A stretch of DNA of 9,503 nt. It comes from Bacillota bacterium. Its GTDB lineage: Bacteria > Bacillota > Clostridia > Acetivibrionales > JAFADI01. The position numbers and the translations under genes are program-made. This document shows, piece by piece, positions 7,168-9,503 of the stretch. The notes under the pieces were generated by a model. It saw only the letters and a program-made list of their open reading frames with translations, was not told the origin of the DNA and did not search any database. The stretch lies in assembly GCA_023424965.1 (NCBI GenBank), contig JAFADI010000038.1, positions 1 to 9,503 of the forward strand. Reading direction: 5' to 3'. The stretch's first letter is position 1. Each line of letters starts with the position of its first letter.

Positions 7168-7185
7168 TAAATAAGGGTGATGAAT

Positions 7186-8073
7186 ATGGACAAAGTATTA
7201 GGAAGTAAGAAAGCATACTGTGTATTTGTATTACCGGCGTTAATAATATACCTTCTCATCGTAATCGTTCCGATTTTCATATCGGCTTACTACAGCATGC
7301 TTGATTGGGATGGCATGGGGAAAGCGAGTGTAGTAGGTTTAAAAAACTTTGTAGAACTTTTTACAGCAGATGGGGATGGATTTATGGGTTCTGTCCTTAA
7401 TTCCTTCATACTGGCAGCAGCTTCGGTGGTATTTCAGTTGCCGGTGGCTTTGGGCCTGGCACTGGTTCTGGCCCGTGGTATAAAAGGTGAGAGGTTTTAC
7501 AGAACAGCTTATTTTATCCCTGTGGTTATTTCTACTGTAGTTATCGGCCAGCTCTGGCTGAAAATATACAATCCTGACTATGGAATGCTGAACACCATAC
7601 TGAAGTCAATCGGTTTGGAATCACTTGGCACCGATTGGCTCGGCAGGAGCGAAACTGCTCTCGGAGCATCCTTTGTGCCGATTGTGTGGCAGTATGTAGG
7701 CTACCATATGCTTTTATTATATACCGCGGCAAGGTCAATTCCCGATGATATTTATGAAGCGGCAAGGATCGATGGAGCTTCAGAACCAGCGACTGCTTTC
7801 AGAATAACAATTCCTTTGATATCTCCGATGATCAAGGTCAGTGTGACTTTTTGTGTTACCGGTTCATTAAAATTCTTCGACCTGATCTGGATACTTACAA
7901 AAGGTGGCCCCGTTCATGCCAGTGAGGTACCAAGCACGTTAATGTATACTACGATATTTCATAAAAGCATGTACGGTTATGGAAGCGCCATTGCAGTTTT
8001 TATCATCGCAGAGTGCCTTTTATTCTACTGGATGATACAAAAGTTATTTAAGACAGATGATGTAACGTACTAA
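7186..8073 (+). CDS. Sugar ABC transporter permease, MalF/UgpA type (CUT1)
   Basis: Taken from ATG 7186 (295 residues). AAGGGTGAT (7174-7182) is an excellent ribosome binding site for it, and the same bases also contain a GTG (7177) and an ATG (7180) in frame that are less likely starts. About six membrane segments are visible, beginning with VFVLPALIIYLLIVIVPIFI, then near FILAAASVVFQLPVALGLAL, FIPVVISTVVIGQLWL, IVWQYVGYHMLLLY, a segment after the coupling loop and a last one near AIAVFIIAECLLFYW. The cytoplasmic EAA loop, EAARIDGASEPATAF, starts at Glu191 with the invariant Gly197; it docks onto the ATPase. A GGP motif lies at 240-242, typical of the first permease of this family. It should pair with the permease at 8145 to form the channel. 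Co-transcribed with the binding protein across the hairpin. Confidence 0.93.
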   Translation: MDKVLGSKKAYCVFVLPALIIYLLIVIVPIFISAYYSMLDWDGMGKASVVGLKNFVELFTADGDGFMGSVLNSFILAAASVVFQLPVALGLALVLARGIKGERFYRTAYFIPVVISTVVIGQLWLKIYNPDYGMLNTILKSIGLESLGTDWLGRSETALGASFVPIVWQYVGYHMLLLYTAARSIPDDIYEAARIDGASEPATAFRITIPLISPMIKVSVTFCVTGSLKFFDLIWILTKGGPVHASEVPSTLMYTTIFHKSMYGYGSAIAVFIIAECLLFYWMIQKLFKTDDVTY

Positions 8074-8092
8074 TATATCAAGCAGAAAGGAA

Positions 8093-8131
8093 CCATCACT
8101 TTGAATATGTCGCATTTAAATCAAGTGATGG
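8093..8131 (+). promoter_or_regulatory. Inverted repeat in the gap before permease 2
   Basis: CCATCACTT (8093-8101) pairs perfectly with AAGTGATGG (8123-8131) around 21 bases. A further A-T pair outside (8092/8132) and two pairs inside after a bulged T lengthen the stem. The 3' arm ends directly beside GGGGTGG (8133-8139), the ribosome binding site for the GTG at 8145. A folded RNA could therefore limit ribosome access, while translation through the stem would open it. There is no T-run, so it is not a terminator. Confidence 0.5.
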
Positions 8132-8148
8132 TGGGGTGGACGATGTGA
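8101..8148 (+). CDS. Possible 15-residue leader ORF coupled to permease 2
   Basis: TTG 8101 opens a short frame MNMSHLNQVMVGWTM that ends at TGA 8146-8148. AAAGGA (8086-8091) lies nine bases upstream of the TTG; an in-frame ATG at 8107 is an alternative start. The stop overlaps the permease GTG (8145-8147) as GTGA, a classic translational-coupling overlap. The frame runs through the inverted repeat at 8093-8131. Such a short frame can arise by chance and no family is recognised, so this is tentative. Confidence 0.25.
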   Translation: MNMSHLNQVMVGWTM

Positions 8149-8981
8149 ATAAAAAAAGAACACAGCTTGCCAAACTTGTTTTGAACGTTATTTTGGCGAT
8201 GATAGCCGTTATACAGATATATCCGTTGATCTGGCTGATATTATTCTCATTTAAAGACAGCAACGAAATTTTCAGTGGCAACGTTATGGGACTTCCGACT
8301 AGATTTTTGTGGGAAAATTACAAATATGCCCTGATGGATGCATCCGTGGGGTTATATTTTTTCAATAGCGTGCTTGTTACATTAATTACGATCATAGTGT
8401 CGGGACTTTTGGCATGTATGGTGTCCTATGCCATAGCAAGGATGCGGATAAAGGTGAACAAGCAGGTTCTGGCATTCTTTTTACTGGGGCTGATGGTACC
8501 GCTTCATGCAGTCCTTTTACCGGTTTTTATCATGCTGAGGAATTTCAAGATGCTTAATTCCTATCAGGCCCTTGTTTTTCCGTATATCGCGTTTGCACTT
8601 CCTATGGCGATCTTCATTATGGTAGGCTTTTTTCAAACGCTGCCGAAGGAGCTTGAAGAATCCGCATTTCTTGATGGTTGCAGTATTTACGGAACCTTTT
8701 ATAAAATCATACTTCCGCTGGTTAAACCCGCCATAGCAACCATTTCTATATTTACATTCCTTTCAACCTGGAACGAAATGATGTTTGCCATTACATTCAT
8801 AAGTAAAGCCCAGTTCAGGACACTGACCGTGGGAATCATGCAGATGGTGGGCCAATACTTTACAAATTGGGGGGCGATGGGAGCCGGCCTGGTGATTGCA
8901 ACACTGCCTACAATTTTGATTTACATTCTATTGAGTGACCAGGTTCAAAAGAGTATGACGGCGGGAGCTGTCAAGGGTTAG
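8145..8981 (+). CDS. Sugar ABC transporter permease, MalG/UgpE type (CUT1)
   Basis: GTG 8145 is preferred (278 residues) because GGGGTGG (8133-8139) lies five bases upstream; an in-frame GTG at 8136 would have a poorer site. The N-terminus (KKRTQLAKLVLNVILAMIAV, then IYPLIWLILFSFKDSNEI) is the usual start of MalG-type permeases. About six membrane segments follow. The cytoplasmic coupling loop EESAFLDGCSIYGTFYKIILP (Glu172, Gly178) is the EAA motif with Ser-Ala after Glu. The C-terminus GAVKG is also typical of the family. It forms a heterodimeric channel with the permease at 7186. No ATPase gene lies between this gene and the hydrolase downstream, which is usual for family members that share one MsmX/MsiK-type ATPase. 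Confidence 0.93.
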   Translation: MNKKRTQLAKLVLNVILAMIAVIQIYPLIWLILFSFKDSNEIFSGNVMGLPTRFLWENYKYALMDASVGLYFFNSVLVTLITIIVSGLLACMVSYAIARMRIKVNKQVLAFFLLGLMVPLHAVLLPVFIMLRNFKMLNSYQALVFPYIAFALPMAIFIMVGFFQTLPKELEESAFLDGCSIYGTFYKIILPLVKPAIATISIFTFLSTWNEMMFAITFISKAQFRTLTVGIMQMVGQYFTNWGAMGAGLVIATLPTILIYILLSDQVQKSMTAGAVKG

Positions 8982-9027
8982 GGAAGGTATGGACCTTAAG
9001 TAGAAGTAGCCAAAGGAGCGAAAATTT

Positions 9028-9503
9028 ATGATAAATAAACATTTTAACAAAAGCAAAGCGATTTATATGGATCCCAAACAGCCTGTGGAAGATAGGGTTA
9101 AGGATCTTTTGGGCTATATGACCCTTGAGGAGAAAGCGGCACAACTGGGCTCCTTCTGGGTGTACCAGCTTTTAGACAGGGACGGTTTTTCAAAGACAAA
9201 GGCAAGGGAGCTGATGACAAACGGATTGGGGCAGGTGACACGCATCGGCGGCGCCAGCACAATGACCCCGGAGGAATGTGCCGGGGCGGCAAACCAAATC
9301 CAGAAGTTTCTTGTGCAAGAGACCCGGCTCGGCATTCCCGCCATTGTTCATGAGGAAGCCTGCAGCGGGCTTCTGGCAAGGGGTTCCACTGTTTTCCCGC
9401 AGACCATCGGGGTATCCTGTACGTGGAACCCCACCCTGGTGGAGGAAATGGGAAAAGTGATAAGGACACAGATGCGGGCTGCAGGAATGCACCAGGCACT
9501 GGC
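9028..9503 (+). CDS. Glycoside hydrolase family 3 enzyme (beta-xylosidase/beta-glucosidase-like), 3' truncated
   Basis: The frame opens at ATG 9028, with AAAGGAG (9012-9018) nine bases upstream, and remains open to the window end, giving 158 full codons. The visible part matches the start of a GH3 N-terminal barrel: PVEDRVKDLLGYMTLEEKAAQLG, GLGQVTRIGG, ETRLGIPAIVHEEACSGL, STVFPQTIGVSCTWNPTLVEEMG and IRTQMRAAGMHQAL. The layout (VYQLLD..., TNGLGQVTR) recalls bacterial GH3 beta-xylosidases/beta-glucosidases. No signal peptide is visible, so it is probably cytoplasmic and cleaves the imported oligosaccharide. The catalytic aspartate and the acid/base residue lie beyond the window and cannot be checked. 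It starts 46 bases after permease 2 with only a weak 5-bp hairpin (8984-8997) between, so it is likely in the same operon. Confidence 0.9.
   Translation, partial: MINKHFNKSKAIYMDPKQPVEDRVKDLLGYMTLEEKAAQLGSFWVYQLLDRDGFSKTKARELMTNGLGQVTRIGGASTMTPEECAGAANQIQKFLVQETRLGIPAIVHEEACSGLLARGSTVFPQTIGVSCTWNPTLVEEMGKVIRTQMRAAGMHQAL

Noticed and set aside
8984..8997. Small hairpin AAGGT/ACCTT after permease 2 as a terminator
   Set aside because: Only five base pairs and no T-run, so read-through into the GH3 gene is expected.
9098..9499. Minus-strand open frames (133, 100 and 76 residues) at the window end
   Set aside because: They are antisense to the GH3 coding frame that runs from 9028 past the window end; their Pro/Ser/Cys-rich composition is what the complement of a coding region looks like.

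Overview
The window looks like a carbohydrate-uptake and polysaccharide-degradation locus from a low-to-moderate GC Gram-positive bacterium (Bacillota, most likely a Clostridia or Paenibacillus-like polysaccharide degrader). Supporting signs are strong AGGAGG-type ribosome binding sites, a Gram-positive lipobox lipoprotein, a YesM/YesN-type two-component pair and a CUT1 sugar ABC transporter with no ATPase of its own. All convincing genes lie on the + strand. The long minus-strand open frames are shadows.

Layout. 2-760 is the 3' end of a secreted protein. It has the end of a parallel beta-helix-like region followed by one complete three-lobed ricin-type beta-trefoil (CBM13-like) lectin domain. 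A rho-independent-type hairpin (797-832) follows. Next is a membrane-anchored parvulin/SurA-PrsA-like foldase (866-1921). An extended -10 promoter (about 2012-2039) then leads into a histidine kinase (2103-3947), which overlaps by 20 nt an AraC-type response regulator (3928-5541). After a terminator-like hairpin (5605-5634) a second promoter (5683-5711), with an inverted repeat across its -35, drives the transport genes: sugar-binding lipoprotein (5755-7107), a perfect 16-bp intercistronic hairpin with a GUAA tetraloop (7132-7167), inner-membrane permease 1 (7186-8073), a short region with an inverted repeat and a possible 15-codon leader ORF (8093-8148), and permease 2 (8145-8981). The window ends inside a family 3 glycoside hydrolase (9028-9503, 3' truncated).

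How the genes plausibly work together. The membrane kinase would sense an extracellular cue through its roughly 260-residue outer domain and phosphorylate Asp59 of the AraC-type regulator, which would activate the transporter promoter. The lipoprotein would capture an oligosaccharide and the two permeases would import it, powered by a shared MsmX/MsiK-type ATPase encoded elsewhere. The GH3 enzyme, which has no visible signal peptide, would hydrolyse the sugar inside the cell. The similarity I recall of its N-terminus to GH3 beta-xylosidases/beta-glucosidases makes a xylo- or gluco-oligosaccharide the best guess for substrate, but this is inference. The lectin protein upstream fits an extracellular polysaccharide-degrading enzyme.

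I see no CRISPR array, tRNA, rRNA, insertion sequence or phage gene. The system is of a well-known architecture. The less ordinary parts are small: the operator-like repeat, the intercistronic hairpin, the possible coupled leader ORF and the terminator placed just upstream of the foldase gene.
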